A stretch of DNA of 64,000 bases from Pedobacter endophyticus. GTDB taxonomy: Bacteria > Bacteroidota > Bacteroidia > Sphingobacteriales > Sphingobacteriaceae. The notes under the pieces are model-generated. The model had not been told where the DNA came from and made no database searches. It saw nothing but the letters and a program-made list of their open reading frames with translations. The translations under genes were made by a program, and so were the position numbers. Shown here in pieces: positions 27,612 to 37,062 of this stretch. Position 1 is the stretch's first letter. Each line of letters begins with the position of its first letter. The stretch lies in the NCBI RefSeq assembly GCF_015679185.1, contig NZ_CP064939.1:1612001-1676000 (forward strand). The letters are read 5' to 3'.

Positions 27612-28172
27612 ATGGATTTCGAACAATTTTATAATCAGCTTCACTCACTAACTCAAGAAGCTAAAATGGATTTAGTTGATGCTATCAAAATATTCACAGC
27701 TAAAAAGGGACGCTCACTGCTGAGAAAAGGTGCGGTTTGCCAAAATATATATTTTGTTAAGAATGGACTGTGTAAAACCTTTTTCTTCAAAGAGGACAAA
27801 GAATTTATTATGCGCTTTTTCATTGAAGGATCCATTTTTACAGTGCTTGATAGTTTCCTAACCCAGTCACCTTCTAAATTTGCTATTAATGTTCTGGAGC
27901 CAACTACCTATATATGCTTAAGCTATACTCAACTACACTTACTTTGCAAAAAACACCATTGTATGGAAACCTTTTACAGAGAGCTTGTTTCAGGTGCATC
28001 AATTAATATGATGAAACGAATAACTGAGCTACTAGAAGATAATGCATCCGAGCGATATTTCAATTTTGTAAAAGAATATCCTGAACTGCTTCAGCGAATT
28101 AGTCTGGGTGATCTTTCCAATTATCTAGGTATAACGCAGGTTTCTTTAAGTAGGATAAGAGCCGTCAAATAA
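27612..28172 (+). CDS. Crp/Fnr-family transcriptional regulator
   Basis: 187 residues, typical of small Bacteroidota Crp/Fnr proteins. The cyclic-nucleotide-binding-like beta roll covers about 25-115 (GRSLLRKGAVCQNIYFVKNGLCKT, with EGSIFTVLDSFLT). The dimerisation helix is followed by a short C-terminal helix-turn-helix (ISLGDLSNYLGITQVSLSRIR), and the protein ends right after it. The conserved cAMP-phosphate arginine motif of true Crp is absent, so the ligand is unknown. I start at the ATG at 27612 (MDFEQFYNQL), which fits the family, rather than the ATG ten codons upstream at 27582. The next gene follows after about 70 bp on the same strand and is a plausible target. Confidence 0.88.
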   Translation: MDFEQFYNQLHSLTQEAKMDLVDAIKIFTAKKGRSLLRKGAVCQNIYFVKNGLCKTFFFKEDKEFIMRFFIEGSIFTVLDSFLTQSPSKFAINVLEPTTYICLSYTQLHLLCKKHHCMETFYRELVSGASINMMKRITELLEDNASERYFNFVKEYPELLQRISLGDLSNYLGITQVSLSRIRAVK

Positions 28173-28241
28173 TTTTTTATCATTTGATAAAAAATTTTAT
28201 ATCTCTCGCTGATAACTTTGGAGAAACTAAATCAGCACACG

Positions 28242-28904
28242 ATGTTAAAATTCAGTCTACCTCAGAAGATAAGTTTACTTGCGGCACTATCATTTTGTAT
28301 TACAGCTCCTGTGATGGGTTATATAAATATCGGGTTACCACCCGTAATTATTGTAGGAGGATCCGCTGTTATTGCCTTTTTTTGCTGGTACTTCACGTAC
28401 CTAAGAAATCCTGTAAACCCTGCGATAATTCTTCCACTGTTTATATTTACTGTTGCAGCGCTTCAAATTCATATTTTAGAAGAATATCTAACTGGATTTG
28501 GCCCTGCTATGAGCCGTTTGTTTAATATACCATGGAGTGAAAAAAGCTTTTTAATAATCTTTGCCATTGTAGGGCCTACTATTTATACGCTCACTTCATT
28601 GGGTCTTTATTATAAAATACCATTTGCAGGATTCATTGCATGGTTTATATTCATAGGCCCAGGCGTAGCAGAATTTACCCATTTTATTTTCCCTTTACTA
28701 ACACCAAAAATTCAGCCCTCAAACATAAATTCAATAAGCCAATTTATACGGGGAGTGCCAATTGAAAATATGCCTAACTATTTTTACAAAACAACAGGTA
28801 AATATTATTTTGCAGGGATGTGGACCGCCGCGTTACCCATGATACCAGGAGTTTATTCAATTTATCGACTTATTAAAGTGCAGGCAGGAGACCAAATACT
28901 ATAA
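28242..28904 (+). CDS. HXXEE-type small polytopic membrane protein
   Basis: 220 residues with about six hydrophobic helices. The second-third helix carries the motif H77-I-L-E80-E81 (QIHILEEYLTGF). A second histidine sits in EFTHFIFPLL and a PGVY turn near the last helix. This is the pattern of the HXXEE domain family, membrane proteins of unknown function in which the His and Glu residues may form a catalytic or metal site. The ATG at 28242 is preferred over a TTG eight codons earlier. It lies directly downstream of the Crp/Fnr gene in the same direction, so co-regulation is likely. Confidence 0.7.
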   Translation: MLKFSLPQKISLLAALSFCITAPVMGYINIGLPPVIIVGGSAVIAFFCWYFTYLRNPVNPAIILPLFIFTVAALQIHILEEYLTGFGPAMSRLFNIPWSEKSFLIIFAIVGPTIYTLTSLGLYYKIPFAGFIAWFIFIGPGVAEFTHFIFPLLTPKIQPSNINSISQFIRGVPIENMPNYFYKTTGKYYFAGMWTAALPMIPGVYSIYRLIKVQAGDQIL

Positions 28905-29409
28905 CATCTATTTAAGCCAAAATTAAACTTGTAGGCTCCTTCGAATAATCTAACATAATACCTATTGAAATAGTTCGCTAGTCTTATATACTTAGATCTG
29001 AATAAATTAGAATACCTAAAACAATTTTTCTAAAGATAAGTTGATTTTGAAACTTCCATTTGATTAGGGGATTGTTCCCTAGTATTTATTGCAGTTAGCA
29101 TTAAATAAATTTTATGAAAGGTTTTTTGCTAAGCTTTGCCTCATCAACCTTCTTTTTAAGGGATATTTTAAAATCCAGATCGGACTCGATTAACTTAACA
29201 AATTCTTCCAAATCAAAAAGCACATGGAGCCTTTGCGTTTTCTCAAGTCACTTAAATTATTGAACAAAAAGTTAATTTGTTAATAAGTTTTTGTAACGGA
29301 TGTGGTTGAGGGCATTTATCTTTAATAATACCGTTTCAAAGTTTATTTAAATTAGTGTTCGCCTTTGCGGGGGCTAGCTAATCATCAGGTAAAAACGTAT
29401 TTTTGCATA
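28905..29409. other. 500-bp AT-rich gap upstream of the AAA ATPase
   Basis: No intact gene. On the minus strand 29101-29247 there is a 48-codon open stretch (..HVLFDLEEFVKLIESDLDFK..) with a coding-like composition but no good start, ending in TAA. It may be the tail of a degraded gene. Confidence 0.5.
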
Positions 29410-30429
29410 ATGGCAGCAGCAGATCAAATTAAAAGTCTAATCAAATCGTACGCAGAAGATGATGAACATCGCTTCTTTACAACTGCTATGCAAATCGCAG
29501 CCTCTGAAGCGAGACAGGGACATACAACTGTCGCCCAAGAACTTAAGCAATTGATTGAGAGGGCCAGAAAAGAGAAGTCGGTTGCCTATCTAGATTCTCC
29601 CAAGACTGTTTCGATTTCTGCGCCCAAGAGAGAGCTCAAAGAACTTATCGAGGTCTTTAAGCCCAGAATTGACCTAAGAGATATGGTATTGGATCTGGGC
29701 GTGAAAGAATCGCTTAACAAAGTAATCAACGAGCAAAAAAACTGGGAGCTGTTAAAAAAACACAATCTTAGTCCCAGGAGGAAATTGTTGCTGACCGGTC
29801 TACCTGGAACAGGAAAAACGATGACTGCCCAGGCAATTGCTGGGGAATTGGGTTTATCGGTATATATTATCCGCCTTGATGGGCTGATGTCCAAATATCT
29901 GGGTGAATCTATAGCCAAGTTAAGGCTAATATTTGATGCCATGGAAGAGCATCGGGCGGTTTATCTGTTTGATGAATTTGATTCCATTGGCTCACATCGC
30001 GATAAGGGCCAGGATATTGGTGAAATAAAACGGGTATTAAATAGCTTTTTAATAAACATAGAAAAAGATCAGAGCAATAGTATTATTGTTGCTGCGACAA
30101 ACCTTCCTGAAAGTCTGGATAAGGCATTGTTCAGAAGATTTGACGATGTGATCAACTATCCACTGCCAAACCTTAATCAAATTGGCGAAAGTATAAAAAA
30201 AACAACCAGAAGTTTTTCGTTCTCAAAGAAACCGAATTATACCAAACTTGCTAAGTTGGCGGAAGGCCTTAATTATTCGGAAATAACCAAGGCATGTGAA
30301 GAGGCAATTAAGGAAATGATTTTATCCGGCGCTACAAAGTTGGATTCTTTGGAAATAGAAAAATCTTTATCTAAAAAAACTCCTCTTAAACATGGCCAGA
30401 CAGAATCCCAAAAAACACATCAAACTTGA
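29410..30429 (+). CDS. AAA+ ATPase, IetA-like
   Basis: 339 residues, cytoplasmic. The helical N-terminal region (about 1-95) precedes one AAA+ module of the classic FtsH/Cdc48-like type. It has Walker A G130-LPGTGKT137, Walker B VYLFDEFD with D188/E189, sensor-1 N231 in VAATNLPESLD, and arginine-finger region FRRFDD at 241-246, followed by a small helical lid (NYSEITKACEEAIKEM). Its stop overlaps the start of the subtilisin-like gene by 38 bp. An AAA ATPase of this size directly coupled to a subtilisin-like protease is the make-up of IetAS, known as an Agrobacterium plasmid stability module and as an anti-phage system. I start at the ATG at 29410 rather than a TTG 15 codons earlier. In IetAS the ATPase is thought to restrain or drive the protease. 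Confidence 0.88.
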   Translation: MAAADQIKSLIKSYAEDDEHRFFTTAMQIAASEARQGHTTVAQELKQLIERARKEKSVAYLDSPKTVSISAPKRELKELIEVFKPRIDLRDMVLDLGVKESLNKVINEQKNWELLKKHNLSPRRKLLLTGLPGTGKTMTAQAIAGELGLSVYIIRLDGLMSKYLGESIAKLRLIFDAMEEHRAVYLFDEFDSIGSHRDKGQDIGEIKRVLNSFLINIEKDQSNSIIVAATNLPESLDKALFRRFDDVINYPLPNLNQIGESIKKTTRSFSFSKKPNYTKLAKLAEGLNYSEITKACEEAIKEMILSGATKLDSLEIEKSLSKKTPLKHGQTESQKTHQT

Positions 30430-32935
30430 TGGTTTTGCCCAAAGTTTAGACTATGCTTACCCAAAAAAAACGTTCTCAGGCAACCTCGACCTTGCGCAGC
30501 GGAATAGAAACCAACACGGCAACCGCATCCTAGCCCAGCTCGATGCCATCCGCCAAAGATTTGATATTCCTGTTGAGGTGGATCTGCCCGAAGGCATACT
30601 TAGGGATGAAGCTGTCTATGTGGAGTTCACTTCTGAATGGGGTTACAAGCTAGATTTCAATAGTATGGATCAGGATAAGACAGATCCACTTTTCCAAATT
30701 TTGAATATACGCGAAGAGCAGGAAGATGTTGAAGAAAACCATAGGTTTCGATATCATGTCACAATGATGATGACCCAGGGTGGTATCAGCAATTTCATTG
30801 AAAAAATCCGGCTTTATATTAATGAAAATATTTTCCGAAAGGACAAAATCACCGGCGAACGAGTGGATACCGGAAATGCAAAATATTATAAATTATTTTT
30901 GAATATTGAAAGCATTCAGTCGGCAACATTGAAATCATTTTGGGCTGATGAACCGGAAATAGATTTTCCAGATGAAAATGAAGATCTCTGGTGGGAAGTT
31001 TGGTTTAGAAAAACTGGCAATGACCAATTCAGGATAGCCAGGGTTTTGGAAAACCTAGCTTTAACGGGTGTTCAGGTCGGCCAATCCGAACTGGTTTTTG
31101 CAGAGCACCGGGTTCGCCTGGTCAAAGGAACTGCCATCCAACTGTCCCGTTCCATTATGCTTTTGGACAATTTATCTGAGCTTAGAAAACCACAGGAAAC
31201 GGCTGATTTCATCTGCCATAAAGATCAGGACTATCAGGATCACGCCGAGTGGATGTCGGAATTACTGGAACGGACTGACGTTGAAATAAACGGAAATTCT
31301 GTCCTGATCTGTTTACTTGATAGCGGAGTGAACAACGCGCATCCATTGATACAGCCATTTCTTCCAGATGCGCACATGGGGTCGTTTAAGCCAGACGACT
31401 GGGGAACCGGAGATGACTGGCCTAATGGTGGTCATGGTACGGGCGTAGCAGGGCTGACTCTTTATGGAGATATGGTTGATGCGTTAAATGAACCTGGCCG
31501 CATCAGGATCTTACATGGGCTGGAATCTTTTAAAATAATTAACCAGGCTGATGCAAATGACCCTGAGTTATACGGAGCTATTACTGAATATGCGACCAGT
31601 ACGCCTTTAGTAGACCGTCCTGAGAATCCCCGCGTTTTTTGTATGACCATTACTGATAAGGAATTTGCTTTTAAGGGCCGGCCATCTGCATGGTCTGCAG
31701 CAATAGACAAAATAGCTTTTGGCTCTGCCCTGGAACCTGTCGCCCCCCAACTGGTGATCGTGAGCAGTGGAAATGTGATCACCGAAAATCACGATGATTA
31801 TCCCGATTTGAACTTGAGGGAATCTATACATGATCCGGCACAGGCATATAATGCAGTCACTGTTGGAAGTTACACGAGAAAAGACAGGATCGATCCTGCG
31901 ACCGGGCATATTCATTTGGCCCCTAATGGCGCGATGTCGCCCAGCAATTCTACTTCGACACTATGGGAAAGTCAATGGCCGATCAAACCTGATATCGTTA
32001 TGGAAGGCGGCAACTGCAGTACTGATGGCGTATATGTTTCAGATCATTACGACTTGAAAATGTTAACCGCCGATAGAGATTTTCCTAGTTATACCTTTAT
32101 GCCATTCGGGGATACTAGCGGAGCTGCAGGCTTAGCGGCTAAAATGGCGGCAGAGCTGCGCACCTTTTATCCGGAGTTCTGGCCTGAAACAATAAGAGCT
32201 CTAATGGTACACGCTGCAGACTGGACTGCCGGCATGCTGAATAACCGTTCTTTTGAGGCACTAAATGAAACTGACCGAAAACTGTTGTTAAGATCAGTCG
32301 GTTACGGCGTGCCTATTTTGGAAAATGCTCTTTATAGTGCTAATAACAGTTTGACACTGATCGCTGAAAGGGAAATCCAACCTTATCATTTGGTCAGCTC
32401 GGTTGGAAAAAGCAGGGAGTATCACCTTTATGATTTACCCTGGCCAGAAGACGTTTTGTTAAATCAACTTTTTGATCAGGATGTTACATTAAAAATCACG
32501 CTATCTTACTTTATTGAACCTAATCCAGGAAGCAAAAATAAGCGCTATGTGAATAATTTCCATTATCACTCACATGCTTTAGAATTTGCTGTAATCAAAG
32601 AAAATGAACCATTAGAGATGTTCAAACGGCGGATATCAAAGGCTTCTGAGCTCGAAGATGATCAAATCGACAGGACGGAGGAAAAATGGTCAATTAAAAG
32701 GGTAAGGTCCAGGGGTTCCATCAAGAAGGATTTTGTGACGATGTCCGGAGCGGATATGTCGGCCAGGAATAAGATCGCCATTTATCCGAAGCCAGGTTGG
32801 TATAGAAGTCGCAAAAAACTGGGGAAAACCGATTCTATTGTTAGATATAGTTTGATTGTAACGCTTGAAACTGCAAATGTTGAAATTGACCTGATGACCC
32901 CTGTGCTAAATCAGCTGGGAGCTTTACCTGTGTAA
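30392..32935 (+). CDS. Subtilisin-like serine protease, IetS-like
   Basis: 847 residues, no signal peptide, so cytoplasmic, unlike most subtilases. A non-catalytic N-terminal region (about 1-300) is followed by a subtilase S8 domain. Its catalytic residues can be traced: D310 in ICLLDSGVNNAHP, H348 in NGGHGTGVAGL, oxyanion N461 in IVSSGN and S576 in FGDTSGAAGLAAKM. A beta-rich C-terminal region (about 640-847) follows. The start codon lies inside the end of the ATPase gene, so translation is coupled. The protein should be the cutting component of an IetAS-like two-gene defence or maintenance module; its target proteins are unknown. The long N-terminal extension is a likely contact surface for the ATPase (inference). 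Confidence 0.88.
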   Translation: MARQNPKKHIKLDGFAQSLDYAYPKKTFSGNLDLAQRNRNQHGNRILAQLDAIRQRFDIPVEVDLPEGILRDEAVYVEFTSEWGYKLDFNSMDQDKTDPLFQILNIREEQEDVEENHRFRYHVTMMMTQGGISNFIEKIRLYINENIFRKDKITGERVDTGNAKYYKLFLNIESIQSATLKSFWADEPEIDFPDENEDLWWEVWFRKTGNDQFRIARVLENLALTGVQVGQSELVFAEHRVRLVKGTAIQLSRSIMLLDNLSELRKPQETADFICHKDQDYQDHAEWMSELLERTDVEINGNSVLICLLDSGVNNAHPLIQPFLPDAHMGSFKPDDWGTGDDWPNGGHGTGVAGLTLYGDMVDALNEPGRIRILHGLESFKIINQADANDPELYGAITEYATSTPLVDRPENPRVFCMTITDKEFAFKGRPSAWSAAIDKIAFGSALEPVAPQLVIVSSGNVITENHDDYPDLNLRESIHDPAQAYNAVTVGSYTRKDRIDPATGHIHLAPNGAMSPSNSTSTLWESQWPIKPDIVMEGGNCSTDGVYVSDHYDLKMLTADRDFPSYTFMPFGDTSGAAGLAAKMAAELRTFYPEFWPETIRALMVHAADWTAGMLNNRSFEALNETDRKLLLRSVGYGVPILENALYSANNSLTLIAEREIQPYHLVSSVGKSREYHLYDLPWPEDVLLNQLFDQDVTLKITLSYFIEPNPGSKNKRYVNNFHYHSHALEFAVIKENEPLEMFKRRISKASELEDDQIDRTEEKWSIKRVRSRGSIKKDFVTMSGADMSARNKIAIYPKPGWYRSRKKLGKTDSIVRYSLIVTLETANVEIDLMTPVLNQLGALPV

Positions 32936-33949
32936 TTAGTACTTAATCGTTTGTCAATGGAATCCTTTAAAGTTTTAAGTTGCGATAGATCTACCATTTG
33001 ACTTTGCCGATGTGCCTAGTAATATTTTTGAAGAACGGCCCGTTTAGGATTTTCCCCGATCTGATCTTTGGGAACAGTTATGAATCGGTCGGTATTTATT
33101 TCAAGTGAGATACAGTTTAAACCGAAACGGGGTGGTCAATTTCAGCGAAATCTCCAGCTACAGTGATTTCCTAGCCGCAAACGATATTTGACAAAGTAAA
33201 ATCTAAATTTGATGCATTGCAAATACGTATTAAAGTCGAGTGTGTAATATTCATATGTTAATTATATAATAATCCAAGTCTCAAAAGATTAATTTTGGGT
33301 ATCAAGCATTGCCTATTAACCAGTTCGAAAATTGTCTAGTAACGATCTTTTAAGTTTTGAAATAATTCGCAACTTTAGCCAATTCCTGTAAATCAGGCAG
33401 GAAAAAATTCGAAATTTGTCCAGTAACCGCTACCAAATCAGCAAAAGAGGCATAATTCAGATTTGATTCTGATATGCCTCTTTTCTCTTTGAAAATATTC
33501 GTTAAACACAAACGAGCTACAAAAATACCAGGTTTATTTCACTGGCCGAAGTTATCGTCTTTTTGATCATAACTCATACCACTGGCAGACGGTAGTGCTT
33601 GCAGTTGTTGATTGCTATGGTATCGCCAGAAAATCAGTTGAAGGCTGCCGAGCGATAGATTCCATTGCCATCTTCACTTATTTATAAGGTTTGAAGTTTT
33701 GACAGAGCAGATTGACATGTTCAAAAATTGAAAGATAAAATTCTGATGAACTTTTATCTTGCGAAGAGATTATTTCAAATTTCCTTCTCTTCAGCGTCAA
33801 AAGCCGACTGCATACTTTGGGTTGATATCCAGTGTCTAATATTCACCTGAAATCCCCACAGAAAAAATCAATGACGTTTGCTTTTCAATATCACTTCGCC
33901 TAACGTATCATTAGGCTTTGGCGACCGCTGATGAAACTGAATCAAAAAA
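32936..33949. other. 1-kb gap with decayed sequence, no intact gene
   Basis: It contains a terminator-like hairpin (33443-33484), two similar short segments (33324-33347 and 33408-33429, both TTCGAAA..TTGTC.AGTAAC) and an open but start-less stretch at 33493-33687 that translates to a coding-like peptide (..TVVLAVVDCYGIARKS..). Together these suggest remnants of lost genes or an insertion. Confidence 0.5.
33443..33484. terminator. Bidirectional terminator-like hairpin
   Basis: AAAAGAGGCATA and its perfect complement TATGCCTCTTTT flank an 18-base loop; further T and C residues follow. The A-run and T-run ends let it act on either strand. It may end transcripts from the subtilisin gene about 500 bp upstream. 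Confidence 0.55.
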
Positions 33950-35056
33950 CTACTCTTCCAACAGTGCTGCACTGCACCACAAATATGGCGCCTGACCATG
34001 AAAGTCGCCCGCGTTGCGTGGCCGATCGTGATAATGCTGCTTGTCATTTTTTTTACCCGTACCAATACATACCTCAGTAACGTTATTGCGAGAATCGATA
34101 TAGCGAATCATTGCCAGCCAGGCTTTTTTCGCTGCAGGTGCATATTCACTCGCCTTTAACCAACCCTCCTGTACCCCTATAATAAAGCCATAAGTAAACA
34201 TTGCCGATCCAGAGGTTTCCACCCAAAAATCAGATTCATCGATTAACTGGTTCCACATGCCATTTGGCCTTTGGTACTGCTTTAAACTTTGCATCATTTT
34301 CAGGTAGCCCTCCATAATCCGTGGTCGGTCTTTATGGTCGGTAGGCAGCATGCGCAATAAATTCGGCATACCTACCGCCATCCAGCCATCTCCACGCCCC
34401 CAATAATAAGGAACATCCGGTGCGTGGTAGAACAGGCCGTTCCCGCGTTGCAGTTCATCCAAATAAAGCACCATTTCTTTAGCTGCTCTATCAATGTATT
34501 TTCGGTCGCCAGTTACTTTATAAGCCTCCCCCTGTACTACCGTAATCATGTACATGTCATCTATCCAAAGGCGGGTTTGCCACGAAAAACCCTTATCAGC
34601 CCAGCTTTTCTCTATTCGCTTAGCATTTTGCGGTAACTCCCATTGCGAATCTGCATAAGCCAGTCCTATCTTTTTATACCGCTCATCTTTCGTTATTTCA
34701 TAAAGTTTAAAGGCCAAACTGCCAAACATATTATAATCAACATGGTTCATCGGTGGCAACAATTCCTTTTCATAGCTAAATAATGGCTCAAACTTATCAA
34801 CTAGTAATTTAATCAGTTTATTGTCCTTTGCCCTTACCGCATAATCCAAAGCACCATTCCAGGTGCACACTTCAGCGTAATGAATATATCTGTCGTAAAA
34901 CTCATGTTTGTTATCTACAAAGTGATAAGCCAAACGCTTACCCACTTCGTTGGGTGTAAAACCTTTCGAGAAACCAGCCAGCTCCTTATGCTGTGCAAAT
35001 AGCACCTGGCAGGTTATTAAGGCAATTAACATAGATAATATTCTATTATACATCAT
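33950..35056 (-). CDS. GH105 unsaturated (rhamno)galacturonyl/glucuronyl hydrolase, exported
   Basis: Removes the unsaturated uronic acid left at the non-reducing end of oligosaccharides by polysaccharide lyases. The 368-residue product has a signal peptide (about 1-21, VLFAQ) and the alpha/alpha-six-barrel motifs of GH105/GH88: WNGALDYAV near 66-74, W165-IDDMYM with D166/D167, and WGRGDGW with D223. Lyase products of pectin, ulvan or glycosaminoglycans are the family's substrates. The sulfatase gene lies just upstream on the same strand, 43 bp away, so the two form an operon. No lyase gene is in the window. GH88 is the main alternative; the WGRGDGW context favours GH105. Confidence 0.88.
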   Translation of the reverse strand: MMYNRILSMLIALITCQVLFAQHKELAGFSKGFTPNEVGKRLAYHFVDNKHEFYDRYIHYAEVCTWNGALDYAVRAKDNKLIKLLVDKFEPLFSYEKELLPPMNHVDYNMFGSLAFKLYEITKDERYKKIGLAYADSQWELPQNAKRIEKSWADKGFSWQTRLWIDDMYMITVVQGEAYKVTGDRKYIDRAAKEMVLYLDELQRGNGLFYHAPDVPYYWGRGDGWMAVGMPNLLRMLPTDHKDRPRIMEGYLKMMQSLKQYQRPNGMWNQLIDESDFWVETSGSAMFTYGFIIGVQEGWLKASEYAPAAKKAWLAMIRYIDSRNNVTEVCIGTGKKNDKQHYHDRPRNAGDFHGQAPYLWCSAALLEE

Positions 35057-35099
35057 TTCTGTTAGTTTATTAAATTGTGGTGTTTTTAATTTGATGTCG

Positions 35100-36569
35100 T
35101 TAAACCGGTTCTTTCATTTTGATATCCTTTTTCAGCACAGGCCCAGGTCTATTCATCCGGCTTGCTTTATTCGCCTCACCCGGTCTTTCGCCCTTAAGCC
35201 ATTCTCCCGGCAACTTTTTTCCATCAATATCATCACGATCCCGAGTAGGATTTTTGGGTTTCGAATCGCCCGTCTCCATTATCCACCTATCAACTGCCTC
35301 ACGCAAATAAGAAAGCATTTTTTTATTGCCCGCCACCGTAGCCACGTTCGTAAACTCCAAAGGATCTTCCGCAACGTTAAAAAGTTCTTCTGCAGGTCGT
35401 GGCATTAGAAAAATATCTTCCTGGTTCTTTTTAGTCAGGCCTTGTTCATGTTTTTCCCATAGCTCTTTGCCTGCCGGAAATAACTTAGACGACTCGCCTG
35501 CCATTGCCCTGCGTTCAGGAAATCCATTTCTGATGTACACCCAGTTTTTGTACCTCACCATTCGTTCATACCCCTGAAAAACATGCCAGTTGTGTTCAGT
35601 AAAAATAAAATCTCGTGTGCTGTGCTGCTTCCCGTTTAGTAGGCTCAAAAAGCTTGTACCCTGTATACGCTCGTCTTTTTTTAAACCTACAATTTCCAAT
35701 ATCGTCGGCGCAATATCAATGGCACTCAACAACCCTTCAGTTTCACCCACTTTAACACCCGGACCTTTAACAATAAAGGGGCTTTTCACTCCACTATCAT
35801 ATAGCCGAACTTTGTTTCGTGGAAAAGGGCTGCCATTATCACTAATAAAAATGATATACGTGTTTTCTAAAATGCCCTGCCGCTTTAGCTCCCCTACAAC
35901 ATTACCCACATAATGATCTAACCTTGATATCTCATGGTAGTATGAAGCCAGATCCTTTCGGGTTTCCATACCATTATACAGCATAGGCGGTACCCTAAGC
36001 TTTTCAGCATCGTAAACCACCCCCTTATCGTTAGTTTGCCAGTCGCGGTGAGCATCATGCGCAGCAAACCACAAGAAAAAAGGCTTGTTTGCCGGTCGGG
36101 CTTTAAGTATACTCACCCAATCCTCCTCACCACCCGGGCCTTTCCCTGGTGAAATTAAGTTGAAGGCTTTTTTCACAGCGCCCCCCATATGATTTTTACC
36201 AGATAGTGCTGTATAATAACCCATGTTCCTTAACCGCTCAGGAAACATAAACTGGTCATCCGGCAACTGATCATGCAGTTCCGGCGCACCCGTATTATGC
36301 GGATATCGGCCAGAAATGATGCTACATCTACTCGGGCTGCAGCTGCTCGTGGTTACATACATGTTCTTAAATGCCAATCCCGAGGCGCCCAGCGCATCAA
36401 TATTCGGTGTTTTAACGTCCTTATTGCCAAAAAATCCTATATCCCCCCAGCCAATATCGTCTGCTATAATAAGTACAATATTGGGCCCGTCTACCCCTCG
36501 CTTTTGCCCAAACAGCCATTGAGAAGAAAATAGCCCAAACACCAAAACAAACAGTTTCTTATATTTCAT
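35100..36569 (-). CDS. Sulfatase, N-sulfoglucosamine sulfohydrolase-like
   Basis: Exported sulfatase of 489 residues. A signal peptide (about 1-21, SSQWLFGQ) is followed by the metal-binding I-ADD (D37/D38) and the formylglycine motif C77-S-P-S-R81 with flanking SGRYPHNTGAPELHD. SGKNHMGG, AAHDAHRDWQ and ISDNGSPFPRNK continue the metal and sulfate site. The overall length and the PHNTGAPELH and NGSPFPR segments resemble heparan N-sulfatase (SGSH-type). This is an unverified resemblance, and the true substrate may be another sulfated sugar. It forms an operon with GH105, which supports a sulfated, uronate-bearing polysaccharide. Confidence 0.9.
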   Translation of the reverse strand: MKYKKLFVLVFGLFSSQWLFGQKRGVDGPNIVLIIADDIGWGDIGFFGNKDVKTPNIDALGASGLAFKNMYVTTSSCSPSRCSIISGRYPHNTGAPELHDQLPDDQFMFPERLRNMGYYTALSGKNHMGGAVKKAFNLISPGKGPGGEEDWVSILKARPANKPFFLWFAAHDAHRDWQTNDKGVVYDAEKLRVPPMLYNGMETRKDLASYYHEISRLDHYVGNVVGELKRQGILENTYIIFISDNGSPFPRNKVRLYDSGVKSPFIVKGPGVKVGETEGLLSAIDIAPTILEIVGLKKDERIQGTSFLSLLNGKQHSTRDFIFTEHNWHVFQGYERMVRYKNWVYIRNGFPERRAMAGESSKLFPAGKELWEKHEQGLTKKNQEDIFLMPRPAEELFNVAEDPLEFTNVATVAGNKKMLSYLREAVDRWIMETGDSKPKNPTRDRDDIDGKKLPGEWLKGERPGEANKASRMNRPGPVLKKDIKMKEPV

Positions 36570-37062
36570 ATCTTATTTATTTTTTCCGTTGAGGTACTAA
36601 CAGCGTATTCCATTCGCCTGTTAAAAAAGAGAATTTAGCGCTCAAACAATAAGTGATCATATTAACAAAAAGGTAAAGTACACAAGAGCCCTAAAAACTA
36701 ACAGACTTTGACATGTACAGCGATTTATATTTGGTTAACTATTCTGCCTAACCTTAACCCCATCCATTTAGGCACATGGCAGCCGTGCAGCCCACCCTGG
36801 CCTAAAGGTCAAATCGGTAGCCTGCTTTTATCCGCTGGCGGTTAAACACCTCAAAGTAAATGAATATAATTTATGGCAGCGTTTCAATTTTTTGTCGATT
36901 TATGTCAAAAACGTACTGCCAATTGGTCCTAAAGAATAGATACAAGCTTAAAAGGCGCCCATAACCAACTAATTCCCAAAAAAGCAATTCAGCTCCAAGA
37001 ACATCGCAACTGGCACAACAAACGAGATATGCCGACTTTACCTATATTTGTTTAAACCTATT
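36570..37062. other. Divergent promoter region, no gene
   Basis: About 490 bp between the divergent sulfatase and kinase genes. No repeats or hairpins stand out. Both promoters should lie here, but I cannot place them reliably. Confidence 0.5.

Noticed and set aside
32936..33200. Insertion sequence end (GGGTGGTCAATTTCAGCG)
   Set aside because: It recalls the ends of some IS21-like elements, but no second end, duplication or transposase reading frame was found.
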